In this document: positions 53,812 through 62,349 of the stretch, one piece after another
Position numbering within the stretch: position 1 is the stretch's first letter
Layout: each line of letters starts with the position of its first letter
Assembly: GCA_910584905.1 (NCBI GenBank)
Contig: CAJUCQ010000079.1
Coordinates: forward strand, 30,136-94,135
From: an uncultured Muribaculaceae bacterium
GTDB lineage: Bacteria; Bacteroidota; Bacteroidia; Bacteroidales; Muribaculaceae
Reading direction: 5' to 3'
DNA: 64,000 nucleotides
The notes under the pieces: generated by a model
The model's input: the letters and a program-made list of their open reading frames with translations, nothing else
What the model was told of the DNA's origin: nothing
Databases searched by the model: none
Program-made: the position numbers and the translations under genes

Positions 53812-54381
53812 TTATTTTTCATCATCTTCGGGCGCGAACAGCTTGTCTTCCGAGTCGAGATGCCAGTATTTTGCCAGCATCGCCGTGAATCGGCTGATCT
53901 GAGTCACAGCCTCGAGCGTCTCCCGGGAGATTTCTTTTCCCTGAAGGCGCAGCATCAGCACGCCGTAAAGAGCGTTGAAACACGTCTCGACTTCGCCGGC
54001 TTTTTCTTCGCCGCTCTTGGCGCGAAGCTCGACGATAAAGGGAAGCGTCTTGTAGAATTCGCGGCGGTATTCCTCGAATTTTGGGTCGGGGTCGGCGAGC
54101 ACCTCGTTGTTAAGACGCGCCATGTCGTTGATGATGTTGCGGTTCATCTGCAGATGGCCCTTTTCCGCCACTTCTTCGCGGCGCATCATGTCGATGAGAG
54201 ATTCGTACCATTCGGTCAGCTCTTTCATCTGCCGGGCGTCAAGGCCTGGAAAGCGGTCGATGACGCTCGTGCGGATGCGGTCGATGTCGAGTCCGTTGGC
54301 GCGGATTAGGTCTTCAATCTGCCACATGTAGAGCAGATATTCGGCGATGTTTTCTTTGCGTTTCTGCGATGCGATAAACAT
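53812..54381 (-). CDS. DUF4924 family protein
   Basis: A 189-residue protein of the Bacteroidetes DUF4924 family. All alpha-helical by pattern, with FIASQKRKENIAEYLLYMWQIEDLIRA at the start and MARLNNEVLADPDPKFEEYRREFYKTLPFIVELR around residues 88-120. Function is unknown; no metal or catalytic motif is obvious, and it lacks a signal peptide. It lies 17 bp downstream of the OPT transporter gene, so probably co-transcribed, and ends with a strong terminator. Confidence 0.85.
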   Translation of the reverse strand: MFIASQKRKENIAEYLLYMWQIEDLIRANGLDIDRIRTSVIDRFPGLDARQMKELTEWYESLIDMMRREEVAEKGHLQMNRNIINDMARLNNEVLADPDPKFEEYRREFYKTLPFIVELRAKSGEEKAGEVETCFNALYGVLMLRLQGKEISRETLEAVTQISRFTAMLAKYWHLDSEDKLFAPEDDEK

Positions 54382-54398
54382 AGCTCTTTGCGGTGGGA

Positions 54399-56384
54399 TT
54401 ATTTGTCAGTTCTGCATGATGCGAAATAGAGATATGCCATGATGGCGGCGTAAGCCACGAGGCCGAGCACTTGAGGCATGAACTCGCCGCCGTTGGCCGG
54501 CACTTCGAATCCGCACATGATGGTGATGGCTGCGAACACGCCGAAGAGGGCGCCTCCGGCGATAAGGCCCGAGGAGATAAGGGTGCCGCGGTCCATGCGT
54601 CGGCGACACACATCCTTGTCCTTGGAGCTGCGTCCTACGAGCCACGAAATGATGCCGCCCATGAGCATCGGCGTGTTGAGGTGGAGCGGGAGGAACATGC
54701 CGAGGCAGAAGGCAAGGGCCGGAACGCCGAGCCAGTTGAGGAGGCAAGCGAGAACGGCGCCTACGATATAGAGCGTCCACGGCGTGGCGCCGCCCATCAT
54801 CATCGGCTCGATTACCTTGGCCATTGCGTTGGCCTGCGGGGCGGCGAGAGCATTGTCGCCGGTGAAGCCGTAGACGTTGTTGAGAAGCATGATTACGCCG
54901 CCGACTGTCGCCGCCGACACGAGTGTGCCGAGGAACTTCCAGCTTTCCTGCTTTTTGGGTGTAGACCCGAGCCAATAGCCGATTTTGAGGTCGGTGACAA
55001 AGCCGCCGGCCATAGAGAGCGCCGTGCACACGACGCCACCGACTACCATTGAGGCGACGATGCCCGATGCGCCGTTGAGGCCTATGGCCACGAAAATGGC
55101 CGAGGCGATAATGAGCGTCATCAGCGTCATGCCGCTCACGGGATTGGAGCCTACGATGGCAATGGCGTTCGCAGCGACCGTCGTGAACAGGAAGGCGATG
55201 ACCGTCACGACAATCCAAGCCACAAGCGCCTGCCAGAACGTGTTGATGACGCCTGTCCAGAAGAATATGAGCACGGCGGCAAGGGCTATGAATATGAAGT
55301 AGGCGATGTGTTTCATCGAGATGTCGGTCTGCCAGCGCACGGTCTTGGCCGCGCCCGACGCGCCTTTGAGTTCGCGCGAGGCGAGCCCTACGGCCTGCGT
55401 GATGATGCCCCACGATTTGATGATGCCGATGATACCTGCCATTGCGATGCCGCCGATGCCTATCATGCGGGCATATTCGCTGAAGATGGCATTGGGAGTC
55501 ATAGCCGCGATTTCAGCCGAGCCGTAAGTGCCCATCAGCGGGATGACGAACCACCAAACGAATATCGAACCGGCGAAAATCACGAATGCGTACTTGAGGC
55601 CGACGATGTAGCCGAGGCCGAGCACGGCGGCTCCCGTGTTGCATGAAAAAACGAATTTGGTTTTGTCGGCGAGGGTCTGCCCCCAAGAGTAGGCTGTGGT
55701 CGTGACAACCTCGCTCCACCAGCCGAATGTGGCCACGATATAGTCGTAGACACCGCCTATGAGGGCCGCAACGGCAAGGAGTTTGGCTTGTCCGCCGTTT
55801 TCGGCTTTCTGGGAGTTGCCGCTCACGAGCACCTGCGTTGTGGCCGTGGCTTCGGGGAAGGGGTATTTCCCGTGCATGTCCTTGACGAAGTATTTGCGGA
55901 ACGGGATGAAGAACAGTATGCCCAGCACACCGCCGAGAAGCGAGCTGAGGAATATCTGAAGGAAGTCGACCGTAATTTCGGGGTAGGCCGCCTGTAGGAT
56001 ATATAGCGCAGGCAGGGTGAATATGGCGCCTGCGACAATCACACCCGAGCATGCGCCGATGCTCTGTATGATGACATTCTGTCCGAGGGCATGTTCTTTT
56101 TTCAGCATTCCCGAGATGCCTACGGCGATGATGGCGATGGGAATGGCGGCTTCGAATACTTGTCCGACTTTGAGTCCGAGGTAGGCGGCCGCGGCGCTGA
56201 ACACGACAGCCAGCACGAGGCCCATCCCGACGGAATAAGGAGTGGCCTCGGGATACTCGCGCGCCGGATGCATCAGCGGCCTGTAGTCTTCGTCGGCGCC
56301 GAGCTGACGGAAGGCGTTTTCCGGGAGGTCGACGGGGTCGACGTCGGCCGCCGGGAGGTCCGTTTGATTGAAGTCTTTTTTCAT
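54399..56384 (-). CDS. OPT family oligopeptide transporter
   Basis: Oligopeptide transporter-family membrane protein of 661 residues with about 14-16 hydrophobic helices. The N-terminal EYPEATPYSVGMGLVLAVVFSAAAAYLGLKVGQVFEAAIPIAIIA is a clear OPT start, and the HGKYPFPEATATTQVLVSG segment (around 173-191) is a family landmark; GGIISWLVGRSSK occurs near the C-terminal third. It couples proton movement to uptake of small peptides. It follows the MltD-like gene by 75 bp, and is followed by a DUF4924 gene, so a link to recycled murein peptides is possible but is inference. Confidence 0.93.
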   Translation of the reverse strand: MKKDFNQTDLPAADVDPVDLPENAFRQLGADEDYRPLMHPAREYPEATPYSVGMGLVLAVVFSAAAAYLGLKVGQVFEAAIPIAIIAVGISGMLKKEHALGQNVIIQSIGACSGVIVAGAIFTLPALYILQAAYPEITVDFLQIFLSSLLGGVLGILFFIPFRKYFVKDMHGKYPFPEATATTQVLVSGNSQKAENGGQAKLLAVAALIGGVYDYIVATFGWWSEVVTTTAYSWGQTLADKTKFVFSCNTGAAVLGLGYIVGLKYAFVIFAGSIFVWWFVIPLMGTYGSAEIAAMTPNAIFSEYARMIGIGGIAMAGIIGIIKSWGIITQAVGLASRELKGASGAAKTVRWQTDISMKHIAYFIFIALAAVLIFFWTGVINTFWQALVAWIVVTVIAFLFTTVAANAIAIVGSNPVSGMTLMTLIIASAIFVAIGLNGASGIVASMVVGGVVCTALSMAGGFVTDLKIGYWLGSTPKKQESWKFLGTLVSAATVGGVIMLLNNVYGFTGDNALAAPQANAMAKVIEPMMMGGATPWTLYIVGAVLACLLNWLGVPALAFCLGMFLPLHLNTPMLMGGIISWLVGRSSKDKDVCRRRMDRGTLISSGLIAGGALFGVFAAITIMCGFEVPANGGEFMPQVLGLVAYAAIMAYLYFASCRTDK

Positions 56385-56459
56385 TGGAGATTGGTTTTGA
56401 TGGTGAAATGCCGCAGAAGCGGGCGTCGGGTGGGGGCGTCAGCTTCTGCGACAGTCTGA

Positions 56460-58121
56460 TTATTTCTTGGGGATGGTGAGGCGCTGGCCCACTTTGAGGT
56501 CATTGCTCTTAAGGCCGTTGGCGTCTTTGATCTGCTTGACGGTGATTCCGTTTCGCATGGCAATCTTGTAGAGATTCTCGCCGCGGCGCACGGTGTGGGT
56601 TCTCGCTTTGGCAGGTTTCTTCTTTGCCGGGGTGTCGGCGGCTTTGGCAGGCGGAGTCTTATCGACGAAGGTATCCTCGACGTGGGTCTGCTCCCGGGTG
56701 GCCGGGGCTGTGGCTGCAGTGTCCGGCGCGGCACTCGGGATGCTGTCCGCCGGGATTATTGCGGGCGCTGTCCGGTCGGGGATGGCATTGGTCTCCTCGG
56801 CCTTATCGGGCGTTTTTTCGATGTAGCGGCGGCGATAGGTCTGGATTTTAAGCCGTTTGCCGCGTTTTACGGTTTTGCCCACTTTGTTGAGCTTGCGTAT
56901 AGAGCTTACGCTCACGCCATAGCGCTTGGCGATTTTCGACAGCGTTTCGCCTCGTTTTACGGTGTGATAGAGCGTCACGCGCTCGTCATAGTATTCGCCG
57001 CGCGAGTTCTTTCCGCTGAGGCTGCCCTCGGTTGCCGGCTCTACAACGGTGCGGCGGCTGAATTTGTCGGCGTGGTAGTTGACGATGGAGTCTTCATTGG
57101 CGACGTAGGCGATGGCTTGTAGCGACGGGAGCACAAGAGGGTAGGGCTTGATATCGCCGGGGATGAGGTCGCATCGGTATTGCGGATTGAGGGCACGGAT
57201 TTCGGTCAGGGGTATTTCCATGACGTCGGAAATCTGCTTGAAATGTACGCGGCGCGTCACGTGTACGGTGTCCGTAACCACGGGACGGCGCGCCACAGCC
57301 GGTGCAATGTTGTGCTCCTTATGATAAGCCATGATATAGTTCGCGGCGATGAAAGCCGGGAAATATCCGCGCGTTTCGGCAGGCAGGAAGGGGTAGATGT
57401 CCCAGAAGTCGTGTTTGCCGTCGCCCACGCGCCGGAGGGCCTTGTTGACGTTGCCCGGGCCGCAGTTGTAGGCGGCAATGGCAAGCGACCAGTCTTTGTA
57501 GGTATCGTAAAGCTGTTTGAGATAGCGCACGGCGGCGTCCGTGGAGGCGTACGGGTCGCGGCGGGCATCGACAAGCGAGGTCATCTCAAGGCCGAGTCCG
57601 CCTGCCGTCGGCGCCATAATCTGCCAAAGCCCGACGGCTCCGGCGCGCGACACGGCCGAGGGTTCGAGCGCGGATTCGATGATGGGAAGATAGCGCAACT
57701 CGCGCGGCATGTTGTAGCGGTCGAGGGCTGTCTCGAAAATGGGCATATAGTACAGTCCGAGTCCCAGCATGTTTTCGACCAGCTGTTTGCGGCGGTTGGC
57801 GTAGAACATGATTGAGTTGCGCACAACCGAGTTGAGCGGCATTTCTATTTCAGTCGGGAGTTTGCTGAGGCGTTCGATGAGCAGTTCGTCGCTCACTTCG
57901 GCGTCAGGGCGCGAGTCGGCTTGCTCGTCGATGACGGCGTATTTGCTCAGATACCAGTCTTCGAGCATCGCTTTGGTGTCGGTCTCGAAGCTTTCGGGCA
58001 GAATAAGCGACGCAGACGGAGTTTCCGTTGTGATGTCGAGGACTGTTGTTTGTTGCGCCGACAGCGTTGCCGCCGAGGCCGAGGCCAGTATGATTGCGAA
58101 GATATTCTTTTTGATTGACAT
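56460..58121 (-). CDS. MltD-like lytic transglycosylase with LysM domains
   Basis: Secreted lytic transglycosylase of 553 residues with a signal peptide (MSIKKNIFAIILASASAATLSAQ). The SLT domain has catalytic Glu149 in LPIIESALEPSAVSRAGAVG, GLWQIM, and AYNCGPGNVNKA. Two LysM domains bind glycan: around residues 380-425 (YHTVKRGETLSKIAKRYGVS) and 505-550 (THTVRRGENLYKIAMRNGI), separated by a Pro/Ala/Asp linker. It cleaves the N-acetylmuramyl-N-acetylglucosamine bond, turning over peptidoglycan. It is in a parA - parB - DUF5683 - MltD run, a common Bacteroidetes arrangement. Confidence 0.94.
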   Translation of the reverse strand: MSIKKNIFAIILASASAATLSAQQTTVLDITTETPSASLILPESFETDTKAMLEDWYLSKYAVIDEQADSRPDAEVSDELLIERLSKLPTEIEMPLNSVVRNSIMFYANRRKQLVENMLGLGLYYMPIFETALDRYNMPRELRYLPIIESALEPSAVSRAGAVGLWQIMAPTAGGLGLEMTSLVDARRDPYASTDAAVRYLKQLYDTYKDWSLAIAAYNCGPGNVNKALRRVGDGKHDFWDIYPFLPAETRGYFPAFIAANYIMAYHKEHNIAPAVARRPVVTDTVHVTRRVHFKQISDVMEIPLTEIRALNPQYRCDLIPGDIKPYPLVLPSLQAIAYVANEDSIVNYHADKFSRRTVVEPATEGSLSGKNSRGEYYDERVTLYHTVKRGETLSKIAKRYGVSVSSIRKLNKVGKTVKRGKRLKIQTYRRRYIEKTPDKAEETNAIPDRTAPAIIPADSIPSAAPDTAATAPATREQTHVEDTFVDKTPPAKAADTPAKKKPAKARTHTVRRGENLYKIAMRNGITVKQIKDANGLKSNDLKVGQRLTIPKK

Positions 58122-58134
58122 TGACTGTGGTTTT

Positions 58135-58911
58135 TCAGAAGGTTATGGCCCAGTTGATTCCTATCGAGGGTTTCATTCCGCGCACTTCCTGAAAGAGTGC
58201 GGGGCTTACGTCCATTGATAGGTCGGGCGAAATGTCGAAATGCGACAGCGAGGCATCGACGTATGCGTCGACCATCGCCAAAAGGTACACGCCGACCATT
58301 GCTATGATGCAGAGGTCGCGGTTGCGTCGGAAATAGTTTTTGCGTGATTGGAGCACGTTTGTCAGCCACGTGCGGTCAAGGTCCGATTCCTGCGTTGTGG
58401 GCGGGAACAGGTTCATATATGAGTTTGTCGACGGGTCGTTGTCCATTATATCGCGGTATGCGCGCGTATAATCGGTCAGCATGTTGTTGTTCCAGCTCGT
58501 GGCGTAGGCCAGCCCCATGTAGCCGCCGATGATTATGGGCAGTTTCCAGTAGCGGCGGTTGTAGATTTGGCCGAGTCCCGGGAACAGGGCCGACATCCAT
58601 ACTGCGCGAGTAGGGTCGGGGTTGAAGTCGGTTGTGCGCTCGACCCATACGTCGTATTCCGATGCTTTTTTCTGCGCTGATTTCTCCGCCGGCAGAAGTT
58701 CCATGAACACGCTGTCGCCCTCTTCGACGGCTATGGCTTCGGGCGTCTCGACCGAGCTCACGGCTATCAGCGTGTCGGAAGTTGCCGCGCCGACGGGGCG
58801 TCGGCTTGGCAGATGCCGCCCTTCGCATGCGGGCCAGCAAAGTCCGATAAAGGCCGCTGTGAGGACTGCGCGGCGGAGGTGGCGCAATATGTTGTGTGTT
58901 GATGTGTTCAC
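58135..58911 (-). CDS. DUF5683 membrane protein
   Basis: A 258-residue protein of the DUF5683 family. A signal-like N-terminus (RRAVLTAAFIGLCWPAC) is followed by the family block FNPDPTRAVWMSALFPGLGQIYNRRYWKLPIIIGGYMGLAYATSW and a second hydrophobic stretch (LCIIAMVGVYLLAMVDAYVDASLSHFDI). The last 70 residues contain the family's DVSPALF region. No function is known; the ATG overlaps the ParB stop by 4 bp, coupling it to chromosome partition genes, which is a hint of genomic linkage rather than of a role. Confidence 0.88.
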   Translation of the reverse strand: MNTSTHNILRHLRRAVLTAAFIGLCWPACEGRHLPSRRPVGAATSDTLIAVSSVETPEAIAVEEGDSVFMELLPAEKSAQKKASEYDVWVERTTDFNPDPTRAVWMSALFPGLGQIYNRRYWKLPIIIGGYMGLAYATSWNNNMLTDYTRAYRDIMDNDPSTNSYMNLFPPTTQESDLDRTWLTNVLQSRKNYFRRNRDLCIIAMVGVYLLAMVDAYVDASLSHFDISPDLSMDVSPALFQEVRGMKPSIGINWAITF

Positions 58912-59801
58912 TTATTCAGCGAGTCGAAGAGCGTGAGAAGGCGCTCCAGTTCTTTTTCGTCTTTGAAGGGGAATGTTATGCGTCCTTTGCCGTGTTTGTC
59001 GCAGGCAAACTGCACCGGCGTCTGGAACACCGATGAGAGATGGCGCTTGAGCACTTCGAAGTCGCTTTTGTCCTGCGCCTTGTCGCGCTTGGAGCCTTCA
59101 TCGGGCTTCAGCCCGGCTTCGGCGGCGGCCTGATAGGCTTTGGCGAGCTCTTCTACGCGGCGCACGCTCAGGCCGTCGCGGAGGATTTCGTTGTAAAGCC
59201 TGAGTTGGAGAGCGGGGTCGGTGATGGTCAGGAGTGCGCGGGCATGGCCCATGTCGACGCGCTTGTCGCGGAGGCCGAGCTGGACTTCGGCCGGGAGGCG
59301 CAGCAGGCGCAGGAAGTTGGCAATCGTGGCGCGCTTCTTGCCGATTCGTTCGCTCAGCCGCTCTTGAGTGAGATTGTACTGGTCGATGAGTTTGCGGAAG
59401 GTCAGGGCGATTTCGATGGCGTTGAGGTCCTCGCGCTGGATGTTTTCGATAAGGGCCATCTCCGTGAGTTCGGCGTCGTTGGCCGTGCGGATATAGGCCG
59501 GCACGGAGCTGAGTCCGGCCATGCGCGCCGCGCGGAAGCGCCGTTCGCCGGCGATAATCTGATATGTGTCCGGCCCTGTCTTTCGGAGCGAGAGCGGCTG
59601 GATTATGCCCAGCTGCGCTATCGACGAGGCGAGTTCTTCAAGGCTCTCTTCGTCGAAAGTTCTGCGTGGCTGGTCGGGGTTTGCGGATATGCTTTCAAGC
59701 GGAATGTCATTTATGGCCGAGGACCCGCGCGCGGGCGTGTCATCCATAGGCAGGAGCGTGTCCAGTCCGCGACCTAATGCGCTGCGTTTGTTCTGTGTCA
59801 T
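58908..59801 (-). CDS. parB: Chromosome partition protein ParB
   Basis: ParB/Spo0J of 297 residues. The N-terminal [11 protein letters not shown] peptide, likely to stimulate ParA ATPase, is at residues 7-17; the CTP-binding domain carries [20 protein letters not shown] and [14 protein letters not shown] (boxes I and II); the central helix-turn-helix ([25 protein letters not shown]) binds parS; the C-terminal dimerisation domain is short. It overlaps parA by 4 bp at its start (59798-59801) and the DUF5683 gene by 4 bp at its end. Together with ParA it moves replicated origins. Confidence 0.96.
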   Translation of the reverse strand: MTQNKRSALGRGLDTLLPMDDTPARGSSAINDIPLESISANPDQPRRTFDEESLEELASSIAQLGIIQPLSLRKTGPDTYQIIAGERRFRAARMAGLSSVPAYIRTANDAELTEMALIENIQREDLNAIEIALTFRKLIDQYNLTQERLSERIGKKRATIANFLRLLRLPAEVQLGLRDKRVDMGHARALLTITDPALQLRLYNEILRDGLSVRRVEELAKAYQAAAEAGLKPDEGSKRDKAQDKSDFEVLKRHLSSVFQTPVQFACDKHGKGRITFPFKDEKELERLLTLFDSLNK

Positions 59802-60571
59802 TTTCTTTTCCTGTGTTTGGCAATGATTTCGCGCGCGAGCAACACGTGGCTCGTGGCTCCGCGGCTCTCGCTGTCGTAGAGCAGGGCCGGAAGTCCGTGG
59901 CTCGGGGCTTCGCTCAGGCGGATGTTGCGGGGTATGACCGTGTTGAACACCATGTCGCCGAAGTGGCCCTTTAGCTCGTCGTAAATCTGGTTGGCCAGAC
60001 GGAGGCGGGCGTCGTACATTGTCAGCAGAAAGCCTTCGATTTCGAGTTTGGGGTTGAGTCTGCCTTTAATGATGCGGATTGTGTTCAGCAACTTGCTGAT
60101 GCCTTCAAGCGCGAAATACTCGGCCTGAACGGGTATTATCACCGAGTCGGCAGCAGTAAGGGCGTTTACGGTGATGAGGCCCAGCGATGGCGAGCAGTCG
60201 ATGATTATGTAGTCGTAGCGCTCGCGGACGGGAGCGAGCAGATTCGACAGCACGCGCTCGCGGTCGCTCTTGCCGATAAGCTCGATTTCGGCGCCGGCGA
60301 GGTCGATGCGCGACCCTATGAGGTCGAGCCCCTCCATGCACGTCGGCACCTGCGAGCCGTCGAGCGGGTAGTTGTCGACCATGCATTCGTAAATCGACGA
60401 ACTCATCGACCGCGGGTCAATGCCGTAGCCCGAAGTGGCGTTTGCCTGAGGGTCGGCGTCGATTATGAGCACCCTCTTGCTCTCGTTGGCAAGGGAGGCC
60501 GCGAGGTTGATGGTCGTTGTGGTTTTGCCCACGCCTCCCTTCTGGTTGGCGATTGCTATTATTTTTCCCAT
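59798..60571 (-). CDS. parA: Chromosome partition ATPase ParA
   Basis: Soj/ParA ATPase of 257 residues. The deviant Walker [15 protein letters not shown] is at residues 10-23, [13 protein letters not shown] supplies switch I, and [12 protein letters not shown]alker B. The start at 60571 gives [17 protein letters not shown], the family standard; the longer frame to 60613 crosses the promoter. It heads the parA - parB - DUF5683 - MltD operon with a -7 box at 60602-60609. No dnaA or gidB is next to it in the window, so origin proximity cannot be stated from sequence. Confidence 0.96.
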   Translation of the reverse strand: MGKIIAIANQKGGVGKTTTTINLAASLANESKRVLIIDADPQANATSGYGIDPRSMSSSIYECMVDNYPLDGSQVPTCMEGLDLIGSRIDLAGAEIELIGKSDRERVLSNLLAPVRERYDYIIIDCSPSLGLITVNALTAADSVIIPVQAEYFALEGISKLLNTIRIIKGRLNPKLEIEGFLLTMYDARLRLANQIYDELKGHFGDMVFNTVIPRNIRLSEAPSHGLPALLYDSESRGATSHVLLAREIIAKHRKRK

Positions 60572-60601
60572 AGGTATGAGGAACTGAGGAGTTTGTTTCC
60601 G

Positions 60602-60609
60602 CAAAGATA
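60602..60609 (-). promoter_or_regulatory. -7 box of parA
   Basis: Minus strand TATCTTTG (TAnnTTTG). The leader is about 25 nt. The nearest -33 TTTG is at 12 bp, so the usual spacing is not met; the inverted repeat at 60632-60663 lies just upstream. Confidence 0.45.
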
Positions 60610-60631
60610 ACAACTACTTGCCAAATAAAAA

Positions 60632-60663
60632 AACAAATGTTCCACGAAAGTGAAACATTTGTT
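60632..60663 (-). terminator. FadL-gene terminator / split parS-like repeat
   Basis: Minus-strand AACAAATGTTTCAC, loop TTTC, GTGGAACATTTGTT, then a run of T: a 14 bp stem and U tract suited to ending the FadL-family gene (stop 60704). The two half-sites TGTTCCAC (60638-60645) and GTGAAACA (60650-60657) read on the plus strand equal parS but are separated by GAAA. It lies directly upstream of the parA promoter. Confidence 0.75.
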
Positions 60664-60703
60664 GATAACTCCCCCGGAGGGTTGATAAGTTTGGTGCGTA
60701 AAA

Positions 60704-62326
60704 TCAGAAGCGGAATCCAGTCGAGATTACGAACGAGTGGATGTTGTCCTTGAAGGTTGCCGTCGGTGCCGATTGGCCGTCGAAGTCGGTGAAGGCGTGG
60801 AACGTGTCCTCGCTGTGCTTCCACTGATAGGCGAGGTCGATATACCATGCTTTGTAGCGGTAGCCGAGGCCGAACGAGATGTTTTCTGTCGATTTTCCGA
60901 GGTTGTAGCTCGGGTCGACGCCGGCCGTGACGATGTTTGCGCCGCTTTGGGTGGCGGCTTCGCGAATGTGGCTGCTTTGGATGTTGTAACCGGCGCGGAC
61001 GCTGAATTTGGGCGTCACGCGGAATTCCACGCCTGCGCGGAAGATGTCGCCGCCCTTGTAGTAGCTCTTTATTTCGGCGTTGGTATCGTCGTCGCTTACA
61101 TAGGAGTAGCCTCCCCACGTTGACCCTGTTTGGTATTTCTGGTGCATGTCCTGATACTGCACGCGTTCGTAGTCGACGCTTACGATGGCGCGGTTGAGGA
61201 TGGTGTAGCTTGCGCCGATCATGAAGCGCCACGGGCTACGCAGGCGCGAATCGTAGTCGTAGAGGTCGGTCTGTTCATTACCGGCGAGAGGGTTGTCGCG
61301 CCCTTCGTGCACGGAGGGGTCGAAGTAGCTGTAGTTGACGAAGGCGTCGCCTTGATGGTTGAGGTGGAGCCATGTTGGGGTGTGGATGGCTGCGCCGATG
61401 CGGAATTCGTCGAATGGGCGCACGATTATACCTGCCTTGAGGTTGACGCCGGTGCCGGAGATGCTTTTGTATGAGTCGAGGTCAAAGCCTGCGTCGCCCG
61501 TTACCGTTTCTGACGATGCTTTTGTGGCTATTGCCGCATTCTCCATGCTTTCGCTGTAGAGCAGGCGCCGCGAATATGATATGTCCTGAATGCCGATGCC
61601 GATGCCCCAGTAGACGATGTCCGACACGTTGCCTCCGAAGTCGATGTTGTATTCGTCCTGATAGCCCGTTTCTTCGACCGTGTAGGCGGCGTCGCCTGTG
61701 GTGGAGCCTTGATGGAGGCCGTTGTAGAAGTTGCCGGTGCCGGTGGGGTTGATCATATAGGTGGTGTAGCCGAGGATACTCATCCAGTCTTCCGACGAAT
61801 CGAGATAGGGATTGTAGTTGGTGCCGAAGTCAAGCGCCGAGGGGTCGACGCCGTTGGTGAACGACGCAATGTAGTTCGACAGGGATGTTTCCGTCGGCAT
61901 GTTATAGCCTTGGTGGCGGCGGTGGAATGAGTTCAGGCGGTTGTAGCTGACGCCCCATGAGAAGCTTCGTAGCGCCGAATTCTTGATGTTGGCGGTGCCC
62001 ACGTAGCCGAAGTTATCGAAGTTGGCCTTAGTCTGCGAGTTGCTGAAGGCGTAGCCTCCGGATTCGGAGGAGTAGTTGCGTCGGCCGATGTCGAAAGTCA
62101 GCCCGATTTCGCTCCGGCGGTATATGCCGAGGCCTGCGGGGTTCTGCGTCAGGCTCGACAGGTCGCCGCCAAGCGATGTGAACGCCCCGCCCATAGCGAC
62201 GAAGCGCGCTGTGCCGCGTACGTCCGACCCGTTGATTTCATTGGCGTCGATGGCGCTTTGGGCCGAGAGTGCCGCCGGCGTCAGCAGCATGGCCGCGATA
62301 AGGCTTTGTTTAAGTGTCTTTTTCAT
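60704..62326 (-). CDS. FadL/OmpP1-family outer membrane protein
   Basis: Predicted outer-membrane transport protein of 540 residues with signal peptide (MKKTLKQSLIAAMLLTPAALSAQS). The mature N-terminus has ANEINGSDVRGTARFVAMGGAFTSLGGDLSSLTQNPAGLGIYRRSEIGLTFD, the NPAGL-type hatch segment of FadL/OmpP1 proteins (annotated also as hemin-receptor-like in Bacteroidetes), followed by alternating strands and the C-terminal Phe (STGFRF). It likely passes hydrophobic compounds. It lies 23 bp after the Trp/Gly-rich protein gene and ends at a strong terminator. Confidence 0.85.
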   Translation of the reverse strand: MKKTLKQSLIAAMLLTPAALSAQSAIDANEINGSDVRGTARFVAMGGAFTSLGGDLSSLTQNPAGLGIYRRSEIGLTFDIGRRNYSSESGGYAFSNSQTKANFDNFGYVGTANIKNSALRSFSWGVSYNRLNSFHRRHQGYNMPTETSLSNYIASFTNGVDPSALDFGTNYNPYLDSSEDWMSILGYTTYMINPTGTGNFYNGLHQGSTTGDAAYTVEETGYQDEYNIDFGGNVSDIVYWGIGIGIQDISYSRRLLYSESMENAAIATKASSETVTGDAGFDLDSYKSISGTGVNLKAGIIVRPFDEFRIGAAIHTPTWLHLNHQGDAFVNYSYFDPSVHEGRDNPLAGNEQTDLYDYDSRLRSPWRFMIGASYTILNRAIVSVDYERVQYQDMHQKYQTGSTWGGYSYVSDDDTNAEIKSYYKGGDIFRAGVEFRVTPKFSVRAGYNIQSSHIREAATQSGANIVTAGVDPSYNLGKSTENISFGLGYRYKAWYIDLAYQWKHSEDTFHAFTDFDGQSAPTATFKDNIHSFVISTGFRF

Positions 62327-62349
62327 AAATAGTCGAGTTTGTCATGTTT

